Origin: Bacillota bacterium
GTDB lineage: Bacteria; Bacillota; Clostridia; Lachnospirales; Lachnospiraceae
Direction: 5' to 3'
Assembly: GCA_030526045.1 (NCBI GenBank)
Contig: JAUNDN010000019.1
Location: 1,367 to 48,167, forward strand
DNA length: 46,801 bases
The notes under the pieces were generated by a model, which saw only the letters and a list, made by a program, of their open reading frames with translations, searched no databases and was not told where the DNA came from. The position numbers were made by a program, and so were the translations under genes. Positions 1 to 9,222 of the stretch are shown here, piece after piece (within the stretch, counting starts at the first letter, position 1; every line of letters begins with the position of its first letter).

Positions 1-2
1 AA

Positions 3-2573
3 AAGGAAAAAAAGGAGCAAAAGGAAAACGGCGTAAGTAAGAAGAAAAAGCGTCGGGGCGGCGGGAATTTGTTACTGCATATTACCCAGCACACAGCAAT
101 TGTAGTGGCAGCAATTCTAATCACAATCGTGTTTCTGGGCTCTTATGTCATGATTGAAAGCAGAAACGGAACGCAGCTATACTCTTTAAGTGAAGAGAAG
201 AAAGGCATTTCCTTTGAGGATTCAAAGCTGTTTTCGAAGCTGCTTGGGAATAATGCCTACGATATTATTGGCTACGGTGCAATCAGGGGACAGCTCGAAA
301 CCAATGGCAGATATGATGCACAGAAGGTCATTGATGTTACCGCATATGCAAACCGCTATAGAAATATAGAATCGGAATATATAACAGCGGAATATTATCT
401 GGAGGATCTGATTAAGTGGTCCAGAGGCGGATTTGAATATAAAGACGTCTATATGACCGGAGAAGAAGCAGATCAGTTTTTAAGCAGATTCAATACCGTT
501 ACCAAGGTGGATCTGTCCTCCGGAAATTATGGTGGCGGAACGGTAACGTATCTTAACTCGGATTTATCAGGTATTACACAGAAACGGGATGTATCAGCCA
601 ATGAATTTGAAACGGGAGAGTATGTGCGTGAGGATATTAATGCTACTGTTCTGAGCAACAGATATCATTCCGCTGACGGTAAAAACCTTGAAAATTATGT
701 TGCCACATGGGAAGATTATTATGCCTTATGTGAGAACCTCAAAAAAGCAGCTGATGATCTGGCAACAGTATATGAAGAATATTTGCATTATGATGAGATA
801 TACCGAAACGGGAATTCCAATGTCATTTATTTTATTCGTAAAACAGTGGGAGATGATGTGCAGGTATATACCAATCTGAAACTTGAAGGGAATACGAAGG
901 AGCTTAAAGCCTTAAAAGAAGCACTTCTTTCTCAGTGTAGCAGATATCTGTATTATGATCCTTCCAATATGGAATACGAGACAAATACCCTGATCGAGGA
1001 GTCAACCCTTCGATATATTCTGAATGGTTACGAATATGCTTATCCGGAAGAAACGCAGGTTATGATAGGCGTTGACAGAATCTATGCTGCACAGGATGAA
1101 TTTAGTCAGGCAAAAAATGAATTTGGCAAGTATGTGCCCTACTACTGGCAGTATATAGCTGCCGCAATTTTCTTCATTGCTTTGTATCTGTTTCTTCTTG
1201 TAGTATTAACCATGCGGGAGGGAAGAGCCGGAAGAAAAGAGAGTGGTGAAATCATCATAAGGCTGAAAAAGGAAGACCGTATTCTGACGGAAATAATGAT
1301 TCTTGCTACAGTTTGCATAGGATTTGGCTTCATAAAAATGGTATCATGGGCAATTAACAGCTTTTGGACAGAAGCAGAAAACTTAACCATGATCGTATTT
1401 ATAGGAGTAACTGCGCTTGCCGGGAGTCTTCTGTTTTCCTTCTTCTATTATAGCTTTGTGAGAAGAGTAAAGGCAGGAACTCTCTTTAGAGACTCATTGA
1501 TAAGGCGCGTAGGCTTGCTGTTCTTGAAATGGACGAAATTTATATATCAGCATTCAGATATTGTTATGAGAGTCTGGGTACCATTTGGCCTGTTTGTATT
1601 TCTGAACTTTGTACTGGTATATGTATCCGTCATCAGTCGGAAAATGCTGATAGTAGCTGTTTTGCTGCTGGTTTTCATGGATGCAGGGGTTGGAATCCTA
1701 TTATTCCGCTCAGCAAAAGCAAGACAGTTGATTTTAGAGGGAATCCGTAAAATCAGTGACGGAGATTTCGCACATAAGGTTGCTGAAAAGGGAATGTATG
1801 GTGATGACCTGATCATGGTCAGGGCCGTGAACAGTATCGGTGACAGCGTCAGGACGGCGGTGGAGACCAGTATGAAGGATGAGCGTCTGAAGGCAGATCT
1901 GATTACGAACGTATCCCATGACATTAAGACACCGCTTACGTCCATTATCAATTATATTGATCTGATTAAGAGGGAAAATGTAAAGGATCAGAAAGTTCTG
2001 GAGTATATTGAGGTACTTGATGCTAAATCACAGCGTTTAAAACAGCTTACGGATGATTTGGTGGAAGCATCTAAAATTTCCTCCGGTAACATTGTACTTC
2101 AATGGGAAAGGATTAATCTGATAGAGCTGTTGAATCAGACGATCGGTGAATTCTCCGAGAAATTTGAACAAAAATCTCTTTATCCTGTATTACGGGCAAC
2201 CCAAAACAGTGTATATATCAATGCTGACAGCAGAAGAATCTGGAGAGTGATGGAAAACCTCTTCAATAATATCTTTAAATATGCACTTCCGGGAACCAGA
2301 GTCTATATTGATACGGAAATTGTTGAAAATCCTGAGAACCAGGAAAAATGGGTGATTCTATCCCTTAAGAATATCTCAGCAAATCCGCTTAAGGTAAAGC
2401 CGGAGGAACTGACTGAACGGTTTATCCGCGGAGATGAATCCAGAACAACAGAAGGAAGCGGTTTGGGCTTGTCCATAGCAAAGAACCTGACGGAAATTCA
2501 AAACGGTTACTTTGAAATAGTGATGGATGGAGATTTGTTTAAGGTAAATCTCTCCTTCCCGATAATGGAATAA
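3..2573 (+). CDS. Membrane sensor histidine kinase, 5' end outside window
   Basis: This is a two-component sensor kinase that autophosphorylates on histidine and passes the phosphate to a response regulator, probably encoded upstream of the window. From the TTG at 69 the protein has 834 residues. It shows a first membrane helix (about 10-30), a long extracytoplasmic region to about 355, a block of further helices (about 360-550), then a dimerisation and phosphoacceptor domain with VSHDIKTPLTS (His617), and an ATPase domain with an N-box (MENLFNNIFKYA) and G-box (GSGLGLSIAKNL). The frame is open without a stop back to base 3 and reads as a Lys/Arg-rich cytoplasmic tail. TTG 69 is therefore probably not the start, and the gene begins before the window. 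The ligand cannot be told from sequence. Transcription ends at the hairpin at 2575-2604. Confidence 0.9.
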   Translation, partial: KEKKEQKENGVSKKKKRRGGGNLLLHITQHTAIVVAAILITIVFLGSYVMIESRNGTQLYSLSEEKKGISFEDSKLFSKLLGNNAYDIIGYGAIRGQLETNGRYDAQKVIDVTAYANRYRNIESEYITAEYYLEDLIKWSRGGFEYKDVYMTGEEADQFLSRFNTVTKVDLSSGNYGGGTVTYLNSDLSGITQKRDVSANEFETGEYVREDINATVLSNRYHSADGKNLENYVATWEDYYALCENLKKAADDLATVYEEYLHYDEIYRNGNSNVIYFIRKTVGDDVQVYTNLKLEGNTKELKALKEALLSQCSRYLYYDPSNMEYETNTLIEESTLRYILNGYEYAYPEETQVMIGVDRIYAAQDEFSQAKNEFGKYVPYYWQYIAAAIFFIALYLFLLVVLTMREGRAGRKESGEIIIRLKKEDRILTEIMILATVCIGFGFIKMVSWAINSFWTEAENLTMIVFIGVTALAGSLLFSFFYYSFVRRVKAGTLFRDSLIRRVGLLFLKWTKFIYQHSDIVMRVWVPFGLFVFLNFVLVYVSVISRKMLIVAVLLLVFMDAGVGILLFRSAKARQLILEGIRKISDGDFAHKVAEKGMYGDDLIMVRAVNSIGDSVRTAVETSMKDERLKADLITNVSHDIKTPLTSIINYIDLIKRENVKDQKVLEYIEVLDAKSQRLKQLTDDLVEASKISSGNIVLQWERINLIELLNQTIGEFSEKFEQKSLYPVLRATQNSVYINADSRRIWRVMENLFNNIFKYALPGTRVYIDTEIVENPENQEKWVILSLKNISANPLKVKPEELTERFIRGDESRTTEGSGLGLSIAKNLTEIQNGYFEIVMDGDLFKVNLSFPIME

Positions 2574-2574
2574 T

Positions 2575-2604
2575 AAAAGAGTTCCGCTTGCGGAACTCTT
2601 TTTT
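2575..2604. terminator. Bidirectional intrinsic terminator (kinase / prs)
   Basis: A perfect 13-bp inverted repeat (2575-2587 and 2590-2602) with a 2-base gap contains GAGTTCCGC/GCGGAACTC. It carries an A-run on one side and a T-run on the other, so it can work in both directions. It sits between the stop codons of the convergent kinase and prs genes. Confidence 0.9.
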
Positions 2605-2609
2605 GCGGA

Positions 2610-3806
2610 TTATTCGCTGAGCGGATAATCTGTCTCACGGTTATTATATTTGGCAAGGATTTCATGAATCTTTTCAGTAGGAGTATAAACATTTGACATA
2701 GAAGAGTCATGATTCATAAAATCAATGATCGATGCTAGGAATTTACTCATATCAGCCTCCACATAATAAGGACGTGATTTCAATTCAGGAATCTGATAGG
2801 TCAGGTTCGTGGTTACGACTTTGTCGAAATAGCATTTTTCGTAAGCATCATCAAAACGTTCAAGTCCATCCGTAAAAAGACCGAAGGTACAACAGATATA
2901 GACACGTTTGGCATTCATTGCCTTAAGCTGCCTTGCTGTATCAATCATACTTCCACCGGAAGAGATCATGTCATCGATGATAATAACGTCCTTGCCGTCA
3001 ATATTATCGCCTAAAAATTCATGGGCAACAATAGGATTCTTACCGTTCACGATTGTTGAGTAATCACGGCGTTTGTAGAACATACCGGTATCAACACCAA
3101 GAACATTTGCAAAATAAACAGCTCTGTCCAAAGCTCCTTCATCGGGACTGATGACAATGAGATGCTCCTTATCGATCAGGAGGCTGTCCTCTGTACGAAG
3201 AAGCGCACGGATGAACTGATAGGGGGGTGTAAAATTATCGAAGCCGCATAAAGGCTCAGCGTTTTGTACTCTGGGATCATGAGCGTCAAAGGTAATAAAA
3301 TTACTTACACCCATGTTACTGAGTTCTTCGATCGCATACGCACAGTCAAGAGATTCCCTGCCGTTCCGTTTATGCTGCCTACCTTCGTAAAGGAAGGGCA
3401 TAATCACATTGATTCGGTGTGCTTTTCCATTGACGGCAGAAATGATGCGCTTCAGATCCTGATAATGATCATCCGGTGATTTATAGTTGGTATAACCATT
3501 CATTGTGTACGAAATGCTATGATTACAAATATCAACCAGAATAAAGAGGTCCTTTCCGCGCACAGATTCGGAAATGACAGCTTTTCCTTCTCCGGTGCCG
3601 AAACGGTAGCAGGTACTGTCGAGAATATAATTATCAGAAACATATCCTTCAAAAGCAGGATCATTTTTGATTATATTTTTTACATCTCTTCTGAAACTTA
3701 CAAGATGATTATTGACACTGTTACCCAGCCTTTCGGCTGATTTAAGAACCACGAGCTTGAGCGGTGCAACCGGAATGGCTGCCTCGAGTTCGGATAAGTT
3801 TGGCAT
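2610..3806 (-). CDS. prs: Ribose-phosphate pyrophosphokinase (long form)
   Basis: PRPP synthetase transfers pyrophosphate from ATP to ribose 5-phosphate, giving PRPP for purine, pyrimidine, His and Trp synthesis. The 398-residue protein is longer than the usual form of about 315. Visible landmarks are the ATP-loop-like segment EGRQHKRNGRES, the catalytic-His region FDAHDPRVQ, the flexible-loop motif YKRRD (about residue 245) and the PRPP-binding segment IIIDDMISSGGSM (about 275-285). The last differs from the classical DDMIDTGGT in having Ser for the fifth residue. Extra sequence lies at the N terminus and near the C terminus. A GGAGG ribosome binding site precedes the ATG, and a near-consensus promoter lies at 3847-3875. 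The gene is monocistronic here and ends at the shared terminator. The family assignment is firm; the biochemical class of this long variant is less certain. Confidence 0.9.
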   Translation of the reverse strand: MPNLSELEAAIPVAPLKLVVLKSAERLGNSVNNHLVSFRRDVKNIIKNDPAFEGYVSDNYILDSTCYRFGTGEGKAVISESVRGKDLFILVDICNHSISYTMNGYTNYKSPDDHYQDLKRIISAVNGKAHRINVIMPFLYEGRQHKRNGRESLDCAYAIEELSNMGVSNFITFDAHDPRVQNAEPLCGFDNFTPPYQFIRALLRTEDSLLIDKEHLIVISPDEGALDRAVYFANVLGVDTGMFYKRRDYSTIVNGKNPIVAHEFLGDNIDGKDVIIIDDMISSGGSMIDTARQLKAMNAKRVYICCTFGLFTDGLERFDDAYEKCYFDKVVTTNLTYQIPELKSRPYYVEADMSKFLASIIDFMNHDSSMSNVYTPTEKIHEILAKYNNRETDYPLSE

Positions 3807-3846
3807 GACAAACCTCCAGAATTATTATAGTGGAACATCAATTTAT

Positions 3847-3875
3847 TTTATATCATTATGATAGTGACACGTCAA
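3847..3875 (-). promoter_or_regulatory. Sigma-A promoter of prs
   Basis: On the minus strand a -35 TTGACG (3870-3875) and -10 TATAAA (3847-3852) are separated by exactly 17 bases, about 40 bases upstream of the prs ATG. It lies in the short divergent region shared with the DUF512 gene. Confidence 0.8.
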
Positions 3876-3942
3876 GAAATTTCTTGTAAAATAAAAGATA
3901 AGTGATTTTTTAAAATGAATTTGAAATTTTAAGAGGAAACAG

Positions 3943-5298
3943 ATGGAAAATAAAAAGCAGAAGGGGCATATCATTAAGGAAGTGCGGAAGAACAGTATCG
4001 CAATGGAACTTGAAATTGAGCCCGGAGACAAGCTGCTTGCAATTAGCGGTCAGGAAATCGAAGATATCTTTGATTATCAATACTATATTGAAGATGAATA
4101 TATTGAAGTGTTGGTTGAAAAGTCAAATGGAGAGCAGTGGCTTTTAGAAGTCGATAAGGATGAAGATGAGGATCTGGGAATTGTCTTTGAAAATGGACTG
4201 ATGGATGATTACCGTTCCTGTCATAATAAATGTATTTTTTGTTTCATTGATCAGATGCCGAAGGGAATGCGTGAAACACTGTATTTTAAGGATGATGATT
4301 CCAGACTCTCTTTTTTACAGGGAAATTATGTGACGCTTACCAATATGTCGGATCATGAACTTGATAAGATTATTAAGTATCATCTCTCGCCTATTAATAT
4401 TTCTTTTCAGACCATGAACCCCAAGCTGCGTTGCATGATGCTGAATAACCGTTTCGCAGGCGAGGCGCTCAATAAGGTAGACAAGCTGTTTGAAGCTGGC
4501 ATTTCCATGAACGGTCAGATTGTACTTTGTAAAGGAGTCAATGACGGAAAGGAACTGGAATATAGTATCAGAAAATTGATGGATTACATTCCGCTTCTTG
4601 AAAGTGTATCGGTAGTACCTGTTGGACTATCGAAATTCAGAGAGGGCTTGTATCCGCTTGAACCGTTTACAGGTGCTGATGCGGCAGAAGTTCTTACCAT
4701 GATTCATAGCTTCCAACAGGAATGCATGCAAAAATACGGTACGCACTTTATTCATGCAAGTGATGAGTGGTATATTCTCGCAGGGCAGGAACTTCCTATG
4801 GAGGAAAATTATGATGGCTATTTACAGCTTGAAAACGGAGTCGGAATGCTTCGGCTTATGATAAATGAGTTTGAGGATGCACTACGAAATCTGCCCTCCA
4901 AATTGAAAGTGGAAAATAGTACCGGTATGGGGACGCAAGGTTCCGCTACGCTTTCCATGGCAACAGGTAAACTGGCATATCCGTATATCTGTCAGATGGC
5001 AGAAGCTTTAATGGAAGTTGTGGAAGGGTTGCAGATTCATGTTTATGAGATTATCAATGAATTTTTCGGCGAAATGATAACGGTTTCCGGCCTTCTGACC
5101 GGGCAGGATATTATCAGGCAGCTTAAGGACAAATCTCTTGGCGAAAGACTTCTTCTTCCTGAGAATTTATTACGAAGTGGGGAGGAAGTTTTGCTGGATG
5201 ATGTAACGGTTACAGATTTGGAAAAGGCTTTACAAGTAAAAATAGATATTGTAAAATCAAGCGGATATGATTTTGTGGATACAGTTTTGAAAGGATAG
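3943..5298 (+). CDS. DUF512 / PDZ-containing radical SAM protein
   Basis: This is a conserved protein of unknown function found in many Clostridia, often next to der. The N-terminal ~70 residues resemble a PDZ-like domain (EPGDKLLAISGQEI). They are followed by a radical-SAM-type cluster motif Cys93-x3-Cys97-x2-Cys100 and by the DUF512 C-terminal region. A [4Fe-4S] cluster that cleaves S-adenosylmethionine is the likely cofactor; the substrate is unknown. The start ATG has an AGAGGA ribosome binding site. It is the first gene of a tight run with der (7-base gap), plsY and gpsA, which suggests a link to ribosome or membrane housekeeping. Family recognition is from motif and context, and function is not established. 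Confidence 0.85.
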   Translation: MENKKQKGHIIKEVRKNSIAMELEIEPGDKLLAISGQEIEDIFDYQYYIEDEYIEVLVEKSNGEQWLLEVDKDEDEDLGIVFENGLMDDYRSCHNKCIFCFIDQMPKGMRETLYFKDDDSRLSFLQGNYVTLTNMSDHELDKIIKYHLSPINISFQTMNPKLRCMMLNNRFAGEALNKVDKLFEAGISMNGQIVLCKGVNDGKELEYSIRKLMDYIPLLESVSVVPVGLSKFREGLYPLEPFTGADAAEVLTMIHSFQQECMQKYGTHFIHASDEWYILAGQELPMEENYDGYLQLENGVGMLRLMINEFEDALRNLPSKLKVENSTGMGTQGSATLSMATGKLAYPYICQMAEALMEVVEGLQIHVYEIINEFFGEMITVSGLLTGQDIIRQLKDKSLGERLLLPENLLRSGEEVLLDDVTVTDLEKALQVKIDIVKSSGYDFVDTVLKG

Positions 5299-5305
5299 GA
5301 GAATC

Positions 5306-6640
5306 ATGAGTAAGAAAAGAAAACCTATCGTTGCAGTTGTAGGAAGACCGAACGTTGGAAAGTCTACCTTGTTCAATGCACTGGCAGGGCAGAGAATCTC
5401 AATTGTGAAGGATACGCCGGGAATTACAAGAGACAGAATCTATGCGGATGTAACCTGGCTGGACAAACAGTTTACCATGATCGACACCGGCGGTATCGAG
5501 CCTGACAGCAGGGATATCATTTTATCTCAGATGCGTGAGCAGGCACAGATTGCAATCGATACAGCAGATGTGATCCTGTTTATGGTGGATGTTAAGCAAG
5601 GACTTGTGGATGCAGATTCTAAGGTTGCTGATATGCTTAGACGTTCACAGAAACCGGTTGTTCTTGTAGTAAATAAGGTTGATAATTTTGAGAAATACAT
5701 GGCGGATACCTATGAGTTTTATAATCTGGGAATTGGTGAACCGCATCCTATTTCAGCAGCAAATCAGCTTGGAATCGGTGATATGCTGGATGAAGTGATA
5801 CAGTATTTTGGAGACAGTGGTGATATTGATGAGGAGGATGACAGAATCAGGGTTGCAATCGTAGGAAAGCCCAATGTAGGGAAATCCTCTCTGATTAATA
5901 AACTGATTGGAGAAAACAGATTGATTGTTTCCGATATTGCCGGAACCACAAGGGATGCTGTCGATACACCGGTGCGTCATAATGGAAAAGATTATGTTTT
6001 TATTGACACTGCAGGTCTTAGACGTAAGAATAAGATTAAAGAAGAACTGGAACGTTTTATGATTGTGCGTACCGTCAGTGCCGTGGAACGGGCTGATATT
6101 GTTATTCTGCTGATTGATGCGGTAGAGGGGGTAACAGAACAGGATGCAAAAATTGCAGGAATCGCACATGAACGTGGAAAGGCAGTTATCATTGCCGTTA
6201 ATAAATGGGATGCCATTGAGAAGAACAATAAAACGGTCAATGAATATACCAATAAGATAAGAAATGTCTTATCGTATATGCCTTATGCAGAGATTACATT
6301 TATTTCCGCGCAGACAGGACAGCGTCTGCCAAAGCTTTATGATCTGATTGATACGGTGAGTGAAAATCACTCCTTAAGAATTGCAACAGGGGTGCTAAAT
6401 GAAATAATGAGTGAGGCAGTTGCCCTGCAGCAGCCTCCTTCCGATAAGGGAAAACGTCTGCGTCTGTACTATATTACACAGGTCGGAGTGAAACCGCCAA
6501 CCTTTGTGATCTTTGTAAATGATAAGGAACTGATGCATTTTTCCTATACCAGATATATAGAGAACAAAATCAGAGAGGCATTCGGGTTTAGGGGTACGCC
6601 GCTCAAATTTATCATAAGAGAAAGAAATGAGGATAAGTAA
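5306..6640 (+). CDS. der: Ribosome biogenesis GTPase Der (EngA)
   Basis: Der is an essential GTPase with two tandem G domains that acts in maturation of the 50S ribosomal subunit. Both P-loops are visible (GRPNVGKS near residue 12 and GKPNVGKS near 187), with switch II motifs DTGGI and DTAGLRRK and guanine-specificity motifs NKVD and NKWD. A C-terminal KH-like domain follows, containing RLYYITQVGVKPPTF. The length of 444 residues is typical. The gene follows the DUF512 gene by 7 bases and overlaps plsY, so the four genes are probably cotranscribed. Confidence 0.98.
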   Translation: MSKKRKPIVAVVGRPNVGKSTLFNALAGQRISIVKDTPGITRDRIYADVTWLDKQFTMIDTGGIEPDSRDIILSQMREQAQIAIDTADVILFMVDVKQGLVDADSKVADMLRRSQKPVVLVVNKVDNFEKYMADTYEFYNLGIGEPHPISAANQLGIGDMLDEVIQYFGDSGDIDEEDDRIRVAIVGKPNVGKSSLINKLIGENRLIVSDIAGTTRDAVDTPVRHNGKDYVFIDTAGLRRKNKIKEELERFMIVRTVSAVERADIVILLIDAVEGVTEQDAKIAGIAHERGKAVIIAVNKWDAIEKNNKTVNEYTNKIRNVLSYMPYAEITFISAQTGQRLPKLYDLIDTVSENHSLRIATGVLNEIMSEAVALQQPPSDKGKRLRLYYITQVGVKPPTFVIFVNDKELMHFSYTRYIENKIREAFGFRGTPLKFIIRERNEDK

Positions 6641-7289
6641 AGTGGAACGAATAGCTTGTTTGATCATTGGTTATGTGTTTGGACTGTTCCAGTCAGCATT
6701 TATTTACGGTAAGCTTCATGGAATTGATATCAGGGAGCATGGAAGCGGAAATGCAGGAACCACCAATACATTAAGGGTTCTCGGAACGAAAGCGGGACTC
6801 ATTGTTCTTGCAGGAGATATTATCAAATGTATTCTGGCAATTGTACTGTGTGGAATGCTGTTTGGAAAATCAAATCCGGATGAAATTTATTTATTAAAAC
6901 TATATGCGGCAGCCGGGGCGATTCTGGGACATAATTTCCCCTTTTATCTTCATTTTAAAGGGGGGAAAGGAATTGCGGCAACAGCAGGACTGATACTTGC
7001 CTTTCATCCCTATTTTATCGTGGTCGGTGTGATTCTCTTTTTCGGCGCATTTCTGATTACGCATTATGTTTCGCTTGGTTCTCTGTTAGTATATGCGGGC
7101 TTAATGATTCAGATGGTGGTGTGCGGACAAATGGGGCTTTTTAGTACCTCACAGGCTATATTGAATGAAATGTATGTGATTACCGCACTGCTTACCATCC
7201 TCGCCTATTATAAGCATCGTGAGAATATAGCAAGGCTTCTTAAGGGAGAAGAAAGAAAGACATATCTTACCAAGAAAAATAAACAGTAG
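6627..7289 (+). CDS. plsY: Acyl-phosphate glycerol-3-phosphate acyltransferase PlsY
   Basis: PlsY is a membrane enzyme that moves an acyl group from acyl-phosphate to sn-glycerol 3-phosphate, the first step of phospholipid synthesis in most bacteria. The family signatures are clear: GSGNAGTTNTLRVLG, GHNFPFYLHFKGGKGIA and a hydrophobic profile of about five helices. ATG 6627 overlaps the end of der by 14 bases. A GTG at 6642, preceded by GAGG at 6629-6632, is an equally plausible start and would give a 215-residue protein. The next gene, gpsA, makes its substrate, so the pair forms a lipid-synthesis unit. Confidence 0.96.
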   Translation: MRISKVERIACLIIGYVFGLFQSAFIYGKLHGIDIREHGSGNAGTTNTLRVLGTKAGLIVLAGDIIKCILAIVLCGMLFGKSNPDEIYLLKLYAAAGAILGHNFPFYLHFKGGKGIAATAGLILAFHPYFIVVGVILFFGAFLITHYVSLGSLLVYAGLMIQMVVCGQMGLFSTSQAILNEMYVITALLTILAYYKHRENIARLLKGEERKTYLTKKNKQ

Positions 7290-7302
7290 GAAGGTTAGAC
7301 AA

Positions 7303-8340
7303 ATGGCTAATATAGGAGTTATCGGAGCCGGAAGCTGGGGAACGGCACTGGCATTATTGCTTTACAACAATGGAAACAGGGTGACAGTCTGGTCTATTGT
7401 ACCGGAAGAAATTAAAATGCTGAAGGAATTTCATGAGCAGAAGGATAAGCTCCCGGGTGTACTCCTTCCGAATGACATGGAGTTCACCACAGATCTTGAG
7501 GCTTCCATAATAGATAAGGACGTACTGGTGCTTGCGGTACCTTCTCCGTATACCAGAAGTACTTCATCAAAAATGGCACCTTTCGTTAAGGAAGGGCAAA
7601 AGATTATTAATGTAGCCAAGGGAATTGAAGAGAATTCATTAATGACTCTTTCTGAAATTATTGAGCAAGAGATTCCGCAGGCTGATGTGTCGGTACTTTC
7701 CGGGCCTTCCCATGCGGAGGAGGTTGGAAAGGGTCTTCCTACAACTATTGTGGTGGGATCAAAGAAACAGGAAACTGCCGAGTATCTACAAAACCTTTTT
7801 ATGAGTCCTGTTTTCCGTGTGTATACCAGTTCTGATGTACTTGGTATTGAACTTGGAGCTGCTCTTAAGAACGTTGTAGCACTTGCTGCCGGCATTGCAG
7901 ATGGCTTGGGATATGGAGACAATACAAAGGCGGCACTGATTACCAGAGGGATTGCAGAAATTGCAAGACTTGGTATCAGCATGGGAGGCAGAATCGAAAC
8001 CTTTTATGGCCTCACGGGTATTGGAGACCTGATCGTCACTTGTGCATCCATGCATTCCAGAAACCGCCGTGCCGGAATTCTGATCGGAAAGGGAGCTACA
8101 ATGGAAGAGGCAATGAAAGAAGTGAAAATGGTGGTTGAGGGCGTCTATTCCGCAAAAGCAGGTTATGCACTTTCCAAGAAGTATCACGTGAGTATGCCGA
8201 TAATCGAACAGGTAAATAAGGTGCTTTTTGAAGGAAAATCTGCATCGGAAGCAGTCGGGGAATTGATGCTTCGCGATAAGAAGGTAGAAAATATTGATTT
8301 ACGGCAGCTTTACCAGAATGATGTAGAGGTGCCCTGGTAA
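7303..8340 (+). CDS. gpsA: Glycerol-3-phosphate dehydrogenase [NAD(P)+]
   Basis: GpsA reduces dihydroxyacetone phosphate to sn-glycerol 3-phosphate for phospholipid synthesis. The N-terminal Rossmann motif is IGVIGAGSWGTALA. The family's catalytic-region motifs follow: GPSHAEEV, ELGAALKNVVALAAG with the conserved Lys, and the segment around GLTGIGDLIVTC. The length of 345 residues is standard. The gene lies 13 bases after plsY, with an AAGG-type ribosome binding site. In many spore-formers spoIVA lies close downstream of gpsA; here it is about 12 kb further on. Confidence 0.98.
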   Translation: MANIGVIGAGSWGTALALLLYNNGNRVTVWSIVPEEIKMLKEFHEQKDKLPGVLLPNDMEFTTDLEASIIDKDVLVLAVPSPYTRSTSSKMAPFVKEGQKIINVAKGIEENSLMTLSEIIEQEIPQADVSVLSGPSHAEEVGKGLPTTIVVGSKKQETAEYLQNLFMSPVFRVYTSSDVLGIELGAALKNVVALAAGIADGLGYGDNTKAALITRGIAEIARLGISMGGRIETFYGLTGIGDLIVTCASMHSRNRRAGILIGKGATMEEAMKEVKMVVEGVYSAKAGYALSKKYHVSMPIIEQVNKVLFEGKSASEAVGELMLRDKKVENIDLRQLYQNDVEVPW

Positions 8341-8377
8341 AATCTTAAGCACGGGAAGGTGCGGAAATGAGGTATTT

Positions 8378-9193
8378 ATGAGCAATCAACAATTTACAAG
8401 TACGCAGGAATATGTGGCATCCGAGCAGCTGATGGCAAGTGTGAATGTTGCCATCGCGCTTCAGAAGCCTCTTCTTATTAAAGGAGAGCCGGGAACCGGT
8501 AAAACGATGCTGGCAGAGGCGGTTGCCAAGTCCCTTGGGAAAAAACTGATCATCTGGAATATTAAATCTACAACCAAGGCGCAGGACGGTCTTTATATGT
8601 ATGATACCATTCAGCGTCTTTATGACGGTCAGTTCGGAGAAGAGGGAGTAGATGATATTGCCCATTATATTAAGCTCGGGAAGCTGGGGGAAGCATTTGA
8701 CAGCGAGGAACAGGTGATTCTTCTGATTGACGAAATTGACAAGGCTGATCTGGAATTCCCCAATGACCTCCTCTGGGAGCTTGATCAGATGGAGTTCTAT
8801 ATTCACGAAACAAAAAGGACAGTAAAAGCAAAGCAACGGCCGATCGTAATCATAACCTCCAATGCAGAAAAGGAGCTTCCTGATGCATTTTTGCGCAGAT
8901 GTATTTTCCATTACATTGATTTCCCGGATGAAGCACTGATGGAAGAAATTGTGAGAACCCATTATCCGAATGTGGAGGAAAATCTTCTGAAAAATGCAAT
9001 GGAGGTATTTTATCAGATCCGCAGTCTTCGCGATATCCGCAAAAAACCCAGCACTTCAGAATTGATCGACTGGATCAATGCCCTGCAAATAGGAGGAATC
9101 AGTGCGGACAGGATAAAGGCGGAGCTTCCTTTTGTGGGAGTGATCGTGAAAAAGGATGAGGATCTTGAGATTGTAAGACAGAAACTGGATTGA
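8378..9193 (+). CDS. MoxR-type AAA+ ATPase
   Basis: This ATPase has the MoxR layout: Walker A GEPGTGKT (residues 36-43), Walker B LLIDEID (about 115), a sensor segment IITSNAEKELPD followed by LRRC (arginine-finger region, about 161-176), and a C-terminal lid. MoxR ATPases usually act with a von Willebrand A (VWA) protein as a chaperone that activates or inserts cofactors into a target. The VWA partner is the next gene, overlapping or abutting by a few bases, which strongly supports a working pair. The ATG is preceded by GAGGT. No metal enzyme lies directly beside the pair, so the client is unknown. Confidence 0.88.
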   Translation: MSNQQFTSTQEYVASEQLMASVNVAIALQKPLLIKGEPGTGKTMLAEAVAKSLGKKLIIWNIKSTTKAQDGLYMYDTIQRLYDGQFGEEGVDDIAHYIKLGKLGEAFDSEEQVILLIDEIDKADLEFPNDLLWELDQMEFYIHETKRTVKAKQRPIVIITSNAEKELPDAFLRRCIFHYIDFPDEALMEEIVRTHYPNVEENLLKNAMEVFYQIRSLRDIRKKPSTSELIDWINALQIGGISADRIKAELPFVGVIVKKDEDLEIVRQKLD

Positions 9194-9222
9194 TTAAGAC
9201 CCTTACTACTAAGAGGTGTGAT

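Noticed and set aside
7431-7982. Minus-strand open frame of about 180 codons inside gpsA
   Set aside because: A shadow of gpsA rich in Ser, Pro and Thr, without start signal or family resemblance.
8345-8962. Long open frame on the minus strand (about 205 codons) antisense to the MoxR ATPase gene
   Set aside because: The plus-strand protein has clear AAA motifs. The antisense frame has no ribosome binding site and no recognisable domain.
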